A DNA stretch of 64,000 nucleotides from Penelope pileata (taxonomy: Eukaryota; Chordata; Aves; Galliformes; Cracidae), in NCBI GenBank assembly GCA_013396635.1, contig WBMW01003826.1:248001-312000 (forward strand), read 5' to 3'. Position numbers and translations under genes: made by a program. Positions 52,023 through 62,570 of the stretch are shown one piece after another (the stretch's first letter is position 1; every line of letters begins with the position of its first letter). The notes under the pieces are model-generated. The model saw only the letters and a program-made list of their open reading frames with translations, was not told the origin of the DNA and ran no database searches.

Positions 52023-54384
52023 AATTAAAACATAGAAATACTTTCCAGTTCTTCCAAAGTTTTGCTGACTGTTGAAATCCTAATTCTTCCTATTCTCCCT
52101 CAAATTTCCAGTACTCAGTTGTAGTGTTGTTTGCTAAGACGAAATGGGGATTTGTATCTCTGCTTTGAACAAATAGGCAGACTTGTCAGGAAAATGGTCT
52201 CAGATAAAAACTTTCCACCAGATCTATCAAAAAATCACATAGAATACAATATGTCCTCTCAAGGACAAAGAAAAGAAGGTACTCTAAGTAGTTGGCAATA
52301 AACAGAATATCAACAACATATGATGGATTAACTGTAATAATGAGTTATTGCTGACCGTGCACATTATCTTGTCACACTGTATTGCAAAATAATAGTGTAA
52401 GTGGATTTAACTGCAAAGATATTTCTGGAACTCATTGAACTGGTTGTTACCTGCAGAAACAAATTGACTGATAGAGATGTTTGATTATTTAAAACAGTGC
52501 AGGCTATTTATAAAATCAAGTCTTTCATCAACGTAGCTCAGAACTACTAAACTAACACCTTGTAGGAGTCACTTGAGCAATTTACCAAGTTCTGTCTAAA
52601 AGGCAGCAAGCAGTGTGCTGGATCCTGCTCTGCCAGGCAGCCTGATGTTGTGAGCTGTCTGCATAGCTGGAATTCATCACTGCAGACAGTGTGAACCACA
52701 AAGTCAGTAGACCTGCAGGATATAGTAAATTTCCCACAAGAAACCAGATCAGATCACATGTTGGGGATGCTGAATGTCTGCGTAAGAGTCACGCAACAGC
52801 TCTGTCTTGGAGTCTGCATTTCAATATTGATTTTTGGTATAAGCCATTTCCTATCTAACAGTTGTTGTGGGACAGACAGCCAAGTCTTCCTGCTGGCCAA
52901 CAGGTACACAGGTGTGAGTGCTGGATTTGATCTGACATAAACACTTCCACTGTTCTCAGCTGCCTCAACAGGACACATCCCTCAGGCCAACAAACTGTGT
53001 AACCCTTTCCTAGTCTTGCCGTAGTTTATGTCTCCCGTAGTCTAGAATCAAGATACCCAAACAAGGAATAGGGGTTGCTCACATTTCTTCATACTCATCT
53101 TAGCCTTTGTCCACCTGCATTTTCCACTCTTCATGCTGATTCCCGGAGATTTTAATGTGGATCACTAAAGACAGAGAAAGGGAGACTCTCTCTCTGAGGT
53201 CTTCATTTTCCCTCCTCACCCTAGGGAGATGTGGCCACTGGGAAAAAGCGAAGTGTTGCACAGTGACAGGAAAAAGGCAGAGGAGGAGGAGAACATGGCA
53301 AGTAGGAGAGCAGCTCACTGACCTGAGGCTCCAGCACGCTATGAAGGCAAGTATCATTCATGATTAGGGCTGTCCCAGCTGACACACAGGCCATTGGGTA
53401 TAAAAGCTGGGGGCCATCTGTCACAAGGAGCTTGTATCACAGTAAAAAGGTAACTTGTTAGTTTGGGTACTTCACTGCTATGTTGTGAGAGTTGACTTCA
53501 GGCTCCATCACTTGAGTGCCTAGTAATCTTTAAGGAGCTAAGCTCTCCTCACAGCGTATTTGTGAATTGTGCAAGTATTGTTAACATTGCTGAGGAATCA
53601 GAAGACCAGATACTGACAGATGCCTTTCTCTCAAGGAAATCAGCAGAATGCATCACTAAATGCCTTTGGGATTCAAAGCCCAAATCAGTGCCCAGTGTCT
53701 CTTAGGAACTCCAGTGTGAGTTGAACCTGTGTGCACCAAGTAACAACTCATTGTGTTAACCACAATCCCTGTTCTCTTACAGACAAAACCTTCCCTGAAC
53801 TCCTTGTGCTATTTAAAAAATGTTGATAAACACATGTACATGGAATATATGCACACAGAATTTATGTGCAAACTGATGCCCATAGCTTCACATTGTCCAG
53901 CTCATTCACATCTGAATGCATGCCATCATGTGCATTGGGATTTGTAGGCACACAGGACATTATTGTTGTTGCCATGCATTGTATTTGCATTACAACCTTC
54001 CTTAAACGAGCAGCATTGTTTTGTTAAGCAATCAGAATGTAAATACCATTGGCATAGCTAGAAAACATTGAAGTATTCCAAGTACACAAAGTATGCAAAC
54101 TGTGCAGTAAAGCACACAAATCCTAACTAGCTCATTAGTACCATACTGCAGTGATTACAGAGCAAAATGCTTTCTGTGGTGCACCAGCCAGACTATACTG
54201 AGGGAAAGCTTTGCCATGTTTTAATGCAGTGCTACCATCAATTGTGTGCTGCTATAGCAGTCGTATTTTACTAGTACTATTCTGGAAGAGAGACACTATT
54301 CTTTGCTTGTACCTGGCCTAGATATCATTCTTTATTAGCTATTAGACACTACATAATAACCACAAAGATGAGAATAATAATTAT
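52023..54384. other. Intergenic region, nothing recognised
   Basis: Mixed-composition DNA with short open frames only. No repeat family or coding feature was seen. Confidence 0.55.
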
Positions 54385-54905
54385 AAACATAGAAGTGATG
54401 GTCTTCAGTCAGACCAATGCCCCATCTAGCTCAGTTTTCTGACAGTGGCCAAAACTATATTTTTAAGTAAAGAATGTGAGAAAGTGGGCATGCATAGAGT
54501 GATTCATACCCTGGTATGCCCTTTGAGTTTCCAACAATTAGCAGTACATATCTCAAATTTAAAACCAGACTCTTTAGGTGCCTTTGAGCAGTTTGATTCA
54601 CATCATCTTTTCTGTTGTAGCTCAATGACTCAAAACCAGATAACCAAGAGGTTGTTAGTATGCCTTTTACATCTCTATCAGTACATTAATATTTATACAT
54701 AAAACAGCCATTCACTATCCAGTGTATTCCTATCTTCAGCACAGTAGTATGAAAAATCTACTGAGAGATTAAAGTTTCAAAAGAAAGTTACTCTATTGTA
54801 TTGTAGTGTCAGAAATGATGTCTATTTTTCTTTGAGGCAGAAGATGGACTAAATGGCCTCTAAGTATTCTTTCCTACACTGATTTTTTATGAATCTATGA
54901 TTATA
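54385..54905 (+). mobile_element. Ancient CR1-type repeat (amniote-wide 3' UTR motif)
   Basis: The start CAGTCAGACCAATGCCCCAT, CTAGCTCAGTTTTCTGACAG and TGGCC resembles the 3' UTR motif of CR1 families common in turtles and crocodilians, as I recall them. The far end GAAGATGGACTAAATGGCCT followed by ATGAATCTATGATT matches an old CR1 terminus in the same orientation. The middle is poorly matched. It is likely one very old insertion, though two unrelated fragments are possible. Confidence 0.55.
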
Positions 54906-57900
54906 ACATAACATAACACACATTTCATTTACACATAAAATTTCAGACAAATAACCTGTAAGGATTGTGGCCACGTGAGGAACTTGGCTCTTTGGTGAGC
55001 CACAGACATAGCATAGGACCTGAAGTGCTGTGCATACATGTATCTTCTGGCCAAGAACAGCAGGGAGAGAGACAACAGCAACACAGGTATGCTCTGTCTT
55101 AGCAAAAATGCTTTTGCGTTATTCTCCAAACCCAGGTTGTCGCTCTGGTGGACGCTTCTATGGAGGAGAACCTTGCACCTTGCACAGGGTATTCTCAGCA
55201 ACAAATCTTAGCAACCGATTTGAGCCTCCACCTCTGCAGCAGGACCAGGTCAATAACCAGAGCAGTGTGCTGGAAAGATACAGTAACATATACAGGCAGT
55301 GGTTGTAGTGAGCAAACTGCAAAAGTTAAACATATCACCTCGATGTCTGCCCTCAGAAATTCATGTGTCTCCAGGGTGAATTTCACTTTTGAGAAGCGGT
55401 CCTTTTTACAAGGCAGAAGCATTAGGTATGCTCATATCTCAGTCAAAGGGTTTCCTACACAGTGCCAACAGTTATTCAGCAGTGCTCATTATGCAGGTGA
55501 GATGTATCGCAGTGCTGCTGCTCTGCAACACTCTGCAGATCTCTATGCACCATGTGCACAATGTCTGAAATATAAGCAAATTTATGCTGCACTCATCCTT
55601 TTTGTGGTTATTAGTGTCATTTAGTATCATCTTCCTCCAGCAAATTGACTCACCAAGCAAAAAGCACAAGAGCACTTTAAAGTAGATCATATTATCATGC
55701 CTACTTCTTCTGAAGAGCCAAGTGCCATTACTACTTTTCACAAGGAATAACTGCCTAAACTATTTCACATTCTGCAGTGCATCAACAGTGTACTTCCTCC
55801 AGTGAGTTAGCAATTCAGAAGAGTGATTGAACAGTAATGCACAACTATCATATTGTTCTACAATGGGGAGATAAAATCTAACACATTGCTTTATGCCTTT
55901 TGTATGTTAGGATATTCTTTTCTGGAGCCTTTCCATCCAGATATGCAATTGTATCACTCCTAAGGTCCTGATTGCATTTGGGGCTTCAAAAAGGTATTGC
56001 ACTGAAAATACTACATAAAACATATTAGGGTTTCTCTCTCAATATTATTGTTGAGATGACATATAAACCTAACTACATGGTTAATTTCACAGTCAGCTGC
56101 AGACCAAAAGGACTAATGATGGTCAAGTGCTGATGGAATTTTATTTCAGAAACATTTTCACATTACTCAATAGCATTCCTTCTTCCTGCTTTATTTTCTA
56201 GAAGGGAGATAGAGCATCAAAGAAATACAGCATGGATGGAGACTGTTGAATGATTAAGACTATGACTAAAAAAGTAAAGCTGGAACCAGAAAACAGGAAA
56301 GCTAGAATCAGAAACAAGAAGAAATTTTGAATAGCAGTTACAGTCAGGAGATGGGCTAAGGGTCAGAAGTGAGAGCAACCAACAACCTAACAAGCTGAAA
56401 AACAAAGGCAGAGCTCAATCAGAGTCCACATCATATATTTAGAGTTAAAAGCAGCTAGTTGTTGAGTAAGACGAGCTGGGACCACTCAAGATCTGGGGAT
56501 GAAGGTTAAATAAATTGGAACAAAACAAAGGAACAATGTTTTAGCCAGGGATCCCATTTTGCAGTGACATTGGGATAGCATCTTCTGCTTGATTGCTGTA
56601 GCTGCCTTTACCCAGAATTTCACATGGGCCATCAGTCTCCTGGGAGACTGGCTGTGGTAGCTCAGTGGCTTCTTGCTCCTTGATTGTTCAAGAGTGCTTG
56701 TCAAGAGGCTGTCAGGAAAATCTCCAAAGTAAACACTCCACACTTGAGCTCAGTTCTCAGTGAGTTTCAGCAGGACTGGCCTTTGTGCCTCTGAAGATCT
56801 ACCCCTTGTTTCCTACAAAGTGGTGACTTCCCACATGGTCTATTATGTTTACAATAATGTGTTTGGTGTTTCTGTGGCCTTTTCTCACTCATTACCACTG
56901 CACTTAAAATCACGGCAAAAAGGGGTAATGATTCCTTTCCACAATTGAAACTGAAATGCTACCATAGCAGAGGGTTTGTGTTGTTCAAGGTCTTTATTAT
57001 GCTACTGTATGCAGATCACTGTGAATCGCATCGTTCATCTAGTTCAGCACCAAGGTCACTGGCCATTTTTCAGCTAATGTTGAGACCATAAGTCTAGTAA
57101 ACTGCTTAGTAATCACAGCAAACATATTGTCATTGTTTCAAATGTTATTCTTTCAAAATCACTTGGCGAACAGAACTAAAATGCAGCAGCCCTTGTGCAT
57201 GCTCTGAACTCTCTTAAGAATGCACCATCAGGAACCTTGAGCAGGTGAGATTGTTTAACCAGACAAGTCATGGCTTACAGCTGGAAAATCAGCACTGCTA
57301 ACGGCACCACTGAAGTTTGCTTGAAATAAACACAGAGTGGCTAAATTAGCATGGAATCAGTGAAGGGCAAATTTTGACAGAGAACAGATTTTGAAAAGGA
57401 ACATATCCATTAGTAGTGCCAAAACAAGTAGAAGTCAATTTCATTTTACAATGATCTAGGCAGGTTGACATTAATTATCTAGATTATTTTGGTAGATGTT
57501 ATGTAGCAGTAACCCACTTCTTCCCAATCCAGTGGCCGTATGTTATCTGTCAGAAAATACATTAACCACCAAATGCATCATTGTGAGCTTTGCCATTACA
57601 TGCTGTGATTCTCCATAAGGCTTATCAGGTGCTGCATTTGCTGATTTCTTTGAAAGCATGTACATCATCTCCCAGGCTGGGTCAGTAGATTGCAAGTGTT
57701 ATGACCTCAGAAAGTGGTGATGTACTGCTCAGAACTTGTTGCTGCTCTGCCTTGAAACCTATCATATACGTGTATATATTTGGCTACCAGGCATAAACAA
57801 ACCTACAACATCTTTACAAATAAGTATGCTCCTGAAAATAGAGGAGGAAAAGGAAATTTAAAGCACAAAATTTATTGAATTTTTCCTTCACTCATACCCG

Positions 57901-60161
57901 TTATGGATACGAACAACAATCAGTAATTCAACATTACTGCAAAATTCACCTAAGCTTGTTCAGTGGACAGGAAATACCAACATATAAAGACGGCTGCTTA
58001 GCAAGGGGCTTAAATAACACGCTGGCAAGAGAGGTCTAGGACAAGACATGGAGCTGTTATGTGTCATTCTCAAATGACATATTCAATGCAGTTATGAAAT
58101 CAGTTTCACTGCTTTTTTTAATAATCCTTCTGTAGTTTCCATGCTAAAAAAGAGGAAAACATTACCCTTCATTAATAAAGGTATTTCACCAAGACACACA
58201 GCATGTGTTCAATTTACTGTGTCAGCAGCATGCAATCCTCAGTTCAGTTTGCCAACAGGTAAACTTTTCTAGGCCTGTATTATAACCTTTTAAGGATGGT
58301 ATCTGACAAGATGATTTTTGACAAATAACACAACCTTGTTAGTATAAAGCTGGCCCTTGGCTTGCTCTCTGGATGCAACTCAATGTTTTGTCGGCAGTGG
58401 CTGTTGAGATACAGATACCTGTTTTATCATCATTGCCTACTGTGAGCCACGCTATAGTTGTCACTCACTCAGAATACGTTCACTTTAATACTCTCCTGCA
58501 TCTTGTCACAATATAACAGCAAAATGCTTAGACTACAGCAAAATACTGCTGGCTATTTTCTGAGGGTGACCTTGAAGACGTCTGGCACAGAGCAGGCTCA
58601 GTGGAAGACAGGCAAGCACCTTGTCCCCTTACCACCTGGGTCTGGTGCCATTGCCATCATTTCAAATAACAAAGGAACTCAGTAACTACAGTGTTTTGTG
58701 TGCAATTACACATTCAGAATTGAAGTTTCATGTGTACATTGAGAAAATCAAGAAACCAAAGACAGATCAGCAGCTTTCCTCCACCAAAACCATATTCTTT
58801 TCCCTCTTGCTTTGAAGCTTATGTTTAAGTCCTCTGTTTTTATAACTCTTCAGGGTGGGAAGCATGAATTAAAAATCAGTCTGTGACCCATTACTATTTT
58901 ATAATCCTCTCTTTGGCAACTTGAAAGGAATGCTTGCCAGGCTTGTATTTAAATTTTCATGGAATGATGTGAGGGAGTGAAATGCAATGGCCTAGACAAG
59001 GGGAAGCACAGGAAAACTAGGTGGTATTGGGAAAGCCTGCACAAACAGATAGAAAAAGAATGTGTTACAGAATATGTATGTTTGGAACTGTTTTTATTTT
59101 AGATCAAAATAACATTTATTTTAGAGGAAGTAATGGCTTGCATAATAGCATAATATATATTTTAAATGCAATGTAATGTAATAGTGCCATAGTAATATTT
59201 TTAGATTGAGGAAACACACAGGAATTAGCAGGGCCAAAAGCAGCACCATGGTTATTCTCAACTTCAGAAAGGAGAACTATGTAAAAATGAAGAGTCTTCT
59301 TAAAAAGAAACTGGAGGACAACGGCTAAAAGTGTTAAATCCTCACAGGCAGCATAGAGACCCATGAAGGACTCTGTGCTGGGAGTGCAGCACCAGTACAT
59401 ACCACTTGGTGGAAATATCCTGGGAACAGGTAAAAGGAAATTAGTATGGCTAACCAGTAAAGCAAGGGAAGTAATTAAAAATAAGAAGTTAGCAATTGCA
59501 ACAATGCAGATGCAGGAAAGAAAAAAGTTATAAATCCTGAGAGAGTAAACATAAGGCTATAATTAGACTAGAATTTGCTTTGTAAGTATAGTGGGAAATT
59601 TTCAAGGTGTTTATTTTCTCGGTAAGTAATTTGACTTGTCTATGACATCAAAACACAAAATGTTGGCTTGATTCACTGGTTCACCTGCCATTTATATCAT
59701 GCAGATCAGGAAGAAAATGAATACAATGTACTGTGGAACAGAGGTATTTTATACTTGTTTTAGTCAGTATGGATGATAATAGGAAGTGTGGAACAAAAAC
59801 AGATATTAATGTTTCTAAACAATTTTAACTGCACTCCAGAAGTGAAATCATATGAATGTTGTCCTATTCAGAGATGAGAATGCCATTAGTGCATGGTAAA
59901 TCAAACTGCCTGATTTTATAACCATACCCTGGAGTCACTCAGCATGTTTATCTGCACCTCATTAGTGGCAAATTTACTCCTTAATGCAGCAAGTCCAAAT
60001 CTGTCACACTCACAAATGCTGACCTTCCACATTCACAAAGTTTCAACTTGCATACAACACAACCCTGCGTAGTTATATCCACAGTTTGCACCAGTTATAG
60101 CTCCAGGGTTGCCTCTCTGTGCCAATGTTCATAGCCTTGCAACAACAAAATGGATAAATGC
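54906..60161. other. Intergenic region, no gene recognised
   Basis: The start holds a short ATAAC-type repeat. An open frame of 158 codons at 55148-55624 overlaps others on both strands and has no recognisable domain. The stretch at 54950-55620 is less AT-rich than its surroundings and could hold an unrecognised old repeat. Confidence 0.55.
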
Positions 60162-60738
60162 AACAAATCACAAAATCACAGAATTGTAGGGGTTGGAAGG
60201 GACCTCGAGAGATCATCGAGTCCAACTCCCCTGCCAAAGTGGGTTCCCTAGCGCAGGTCACACAGGTAGGCATCCAGGCGGGTCTTGAATATCTCCAGGG
60301 AAGGAGACTGCACAACCCAACCTTCCTGGGCAGCCTGTTCCAGTGCTCTATCACCCGCACAGTGAAGAAGTTCTTCCGCATATTGGTGTGGAACTTCCTG
60401 TGCTCCAGTTTTAGTCCATTTCCCCTTGTCCTGTCCCCACAGACCACCTAAAAGAGATTTCCCATGTCCATTTGCCTCCTGCACTTCAGATATTTACAGA
60501 CGTTGATCAGATCCCCTCTCAGCTTTCTTTTCTCAAGGCTGAACAGACCCAGATTACTGAGCCTCTCCTCCTAAGGGAGATGCTCCAGGCCCTTGATCAT
60601 CTTTGTGGCCCTCCGCTGGACTCTTTCCAGGAGGTCCCTGTCTTTCTTATCCNNNNNNNNNNNNNNTCATCAGCAAACTTGCTGAGGGTGGACACTATCC
60701 TCTCATCAAGGTCGTTGATGAAGATGTTGAATAAGACC
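60162..60738 (-). mobile_element. CR1 LINE fragment with assembly gap
   Basis: On the minus strand the element encodes FINDLDERIVSTLSKFADD, then after the gap DKKDRDLLERVQRRATKM, LSNLGLFSLEKRKLRGDL and FFTVRVIEHWNRLPR, followed by the 3' tail. On the plus strand the tail reads ATCACAAAATCACAGAATTG and GGGGTTGGAAGGGACCTCGA. It is well preserved and hence fairly young, and belongs to a different subfamily (terminal ATTCTGTGATTTTGTGAT type) from the copies at 34806 and 45075. The 5' truncation is next to a 12-base tandem repeat at 60741-60764. Confidence 0.92.
60653..60666. other. Assembly gap (14 Ns) inside CR1
   Basis: Fourteen Ns lie between the FADD catalytic motif and a segment that normally lies roughly 400 bases further along in CR1. 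The gap is therefore probably undersized, unless the element has a real internal deletion. Confidence 0.93.
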
Positions 60739-60740
60739 TT

Positions 60741-60764
60741 TTGTTGAACAAATTGTTGAACAAA
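60741..60764. repeat. 12-base tandem duplication
   Basis: TTGTTGAACAAA occurs twice in direct succession exactly at the 5' truncation point of the CR1. It may be local slippage or a scar of the insertion event. Confidence 0.85.
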
Positions 60765-61859
60765 TCCTGTGATATAAATGAGATGTGATTGTTAAGGACT
60801 GGCTAAGTACACATTACCTTTTGTTTACTTCTCAAGACCACTAAGTGTGAATTAGTTCCCCTGGAGCTCAGTACAATGAATTCCAAAAGGTTTCCACAAG
60901 TGCTCTTAAAAACAAATATGCAAGCAATGGGAAATATTTTTACCAACAGCACTTTCAATTCAGAAACAGAATCACTAGCATGAGAACAAACTGATCATCT
61001 AACTTACCTCTGACCTGAAAAGGAGGAAAAGGATTAGGAAGATAGTTCTTTTCACATATTGTTGAGCAGTTTCTCCATGTTAAGCTTCTGCATAAGGGCT
61101 TTGGCAGCATCAGGGCTATCTCTTACCAAATCATTGGTCCTCTGTCTAGAGAGAAATATTTTGCAGGCACTTCACTGAACAGTTCAAAATGATGAATAAA
61201 TTGATGAATAATTAAAATAATAAAAATATTCATCAAGAGGGAAGACATGCTAAAACACTGATGAAATAATTTGTGGCTATTTATTTCCTTTGCTTTTCCC
61301 TTTATTTCATCTGTTTCTTTTCTCTAGCCCTTTCTACAACTATATCAACTATATTCATTTTCTCTGCCACTGCCTAGTGGATTTTGCTCTTGTTATGACT
61401 GCACACACATCTCTATTTCCTCATGATGGCTTGATACTTCTAATATTATGTTTTGAAATATCTTGTGCATTCTGTTCTTCATTGCTATTATAAAAATGTT
61501 AGGTTTCTGTAAGACTAAAAGCAGCAAATAGACTGGGGGGGGACATATAAAATTGTGGAGTTTTTATTTTGCTTGCTTAAATACAGTTCTGCCTTTCAGG
61601 AGACATTTTTAGGAGCTGCATTTGCTTTGTGTGGAGCTTTTCTGCAGTGACAGCAGGCAGTGGTTTAGTGGCAATTTTAAAATCTAACATTACTGTACAT
61701 TCCAAACAGTACAATAGGGTTTTGGACAGCAACACCTCTTAAAAATAAAGCAAGATGACATTTCTAGTTTCCTCCCTCTGTTGTAGCAACCTGTTCTTCC
61801 TGTTACTTGGATAATCCTTCCATATCACTGAGAAGAGCCTCTTGCTCTTCTGTTAAAAA

Positions 61860-61865
<6 letters not shown>
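60765..61865. other. Intergenic region, nothing recognised
   Basis: AT-rich DNA between the CR1 at 60162-60738 and the long A-tract near the YIPF7 3' end. Confidence 0.55.
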
Positions 61866-61901
<36 letters not shown>

Positions 61902-61910
61902 GAAAAAAAA
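61866..61910. repeat. Poly(A) tract, 35 As plus 8
   Basis: Thirty-five A bases, CG, then eight A bases. It is preceded by AATAAATT, which looks like a polyA signal, but no recognisable processed gene or SINE lies to the left. A simple repeat is the safest reading. Confidence 0.85.
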
Positions 61911-62091
61911 CCACATAGATTCTGTATGTTATTAGTAATCGTGTGATAAGCTGTTTTTTCTGAAACAAATGTGCATTTTCACTCGATTTACTAGATCTAT
62001 TAAATACATGTGTTACTACTTTCCAGTTACTCTCCAGTCTACGTATAATATATATTAAATATTCAGAAGACAAGATTTTTTAAAATTATCA

Positions 62092-62359
62092 TTTATTTGT
62101 TTTCTTTTCCATTTTTATTACCTTCTCAATATAAATGCTTTTCTGTAAGCTGTAGAATTCTCAAAACATCAGCAATGCAGTCATCTACTTGTTACTTTGC
62201 ATTTTTCATTTTATTATCAGCCATTAGGCAAATAAAAGGTAAGAGGTATAATCTAATTTTTTAATAGAACTTAATGCAATTCTGCACAATCTAAAAATAA
62301 GTAAATAATCCCTCTAACAAACATCAACAGACTGTAATAAGGCTACGAGAAAATGCAAC
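62092..62359 (-). other. YIPF7: YIPF7 3' UTR with candidate polyA signals
   Basis: Downstream of the stop codon the minus strand is AT-rich and holds AATAAA hexamers at 62215-62210, 62119-62114 and 62097-62092. Any of these could end the mRNA. The left boundary given is the most distal hexamer and is a guess; the DNA is AT-rich enough for chance hexamers. Confidence 0.45.
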
Positions 62360-62522
62360 TCAGAAAACCGCCAGAAGTGCAAAGAGTCCATACAGCAAAG
62401 CACATGGGTATGCAATAAGAAGCTGCTGTCCTTCCATGGCCAAGGCAGAGGAAAAAATTTTGGAGGCTGACAAACTGCACCATCCAATAATAAATAGAGC
62501 TAACAAAGTTCCCAGGATCCCT
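62360..62522 (-). CDS. YIPF7: YIPF7 last coding exon (YIP1-family membrane protein, C-terminus)
   Basis: This exon encodes the last 53 residues of a YIP1-domain protein plus a TGA stop at 62362-62360. YIP1 proteins are five-pass membrane proteins of the ER exit/Golgi pathway that interact with Rab GTPases and YIF1. Visible here are two hydrophobic segments, GILGTLLALFIIGWCSLSAS and LIAYPCALLYGLFALLAVF, joined by the short loop KIFSSALAMEGQQL. The end in AVF at the stop is typical of the YIPF5/YIPF7 group. The exon begins with the third base of a codon, after the acceptor TCTCTTGTAG. The family identity is clear. YIPF7 is preferred over its paralogue YIPF5 because KCTD8 lies next door on the same strand; from this exon alone YIPF5 cannot be excluded. 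Upstream exons are not recognised before 64000. Confidence 0.85.
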
Positions 62523-62570
62523 CTACAAGAGAAAACAAAAGAAACAAGAGAGAGTGCATTTGTTAGCTCA
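62523..62570 (-). promoter_or_regulatory. YIPF7: 3' splice acceptor of the YIPF7 last exon
   Basis: On the minus strand a long pyrimidine-rich run (CTCTCTCTTGTTTC, then TTTTGTTTTCTCTTG) precedes the acceptor TAG at 62525-62523. A branch-point candidate, CTAAC, lies at 62566-62562, about 40 bases upstream of the exon. All parts of a strong mammalian/avian 3' splice site are present, which is good evidence that the exon is functional and not a processed copy. Confidence 0.88.

Noticed and set aside
55148..55624. 158-codon open frame
   Set aside because: Overlaps other open frames on both strands, has no domain and has no regulatory context.
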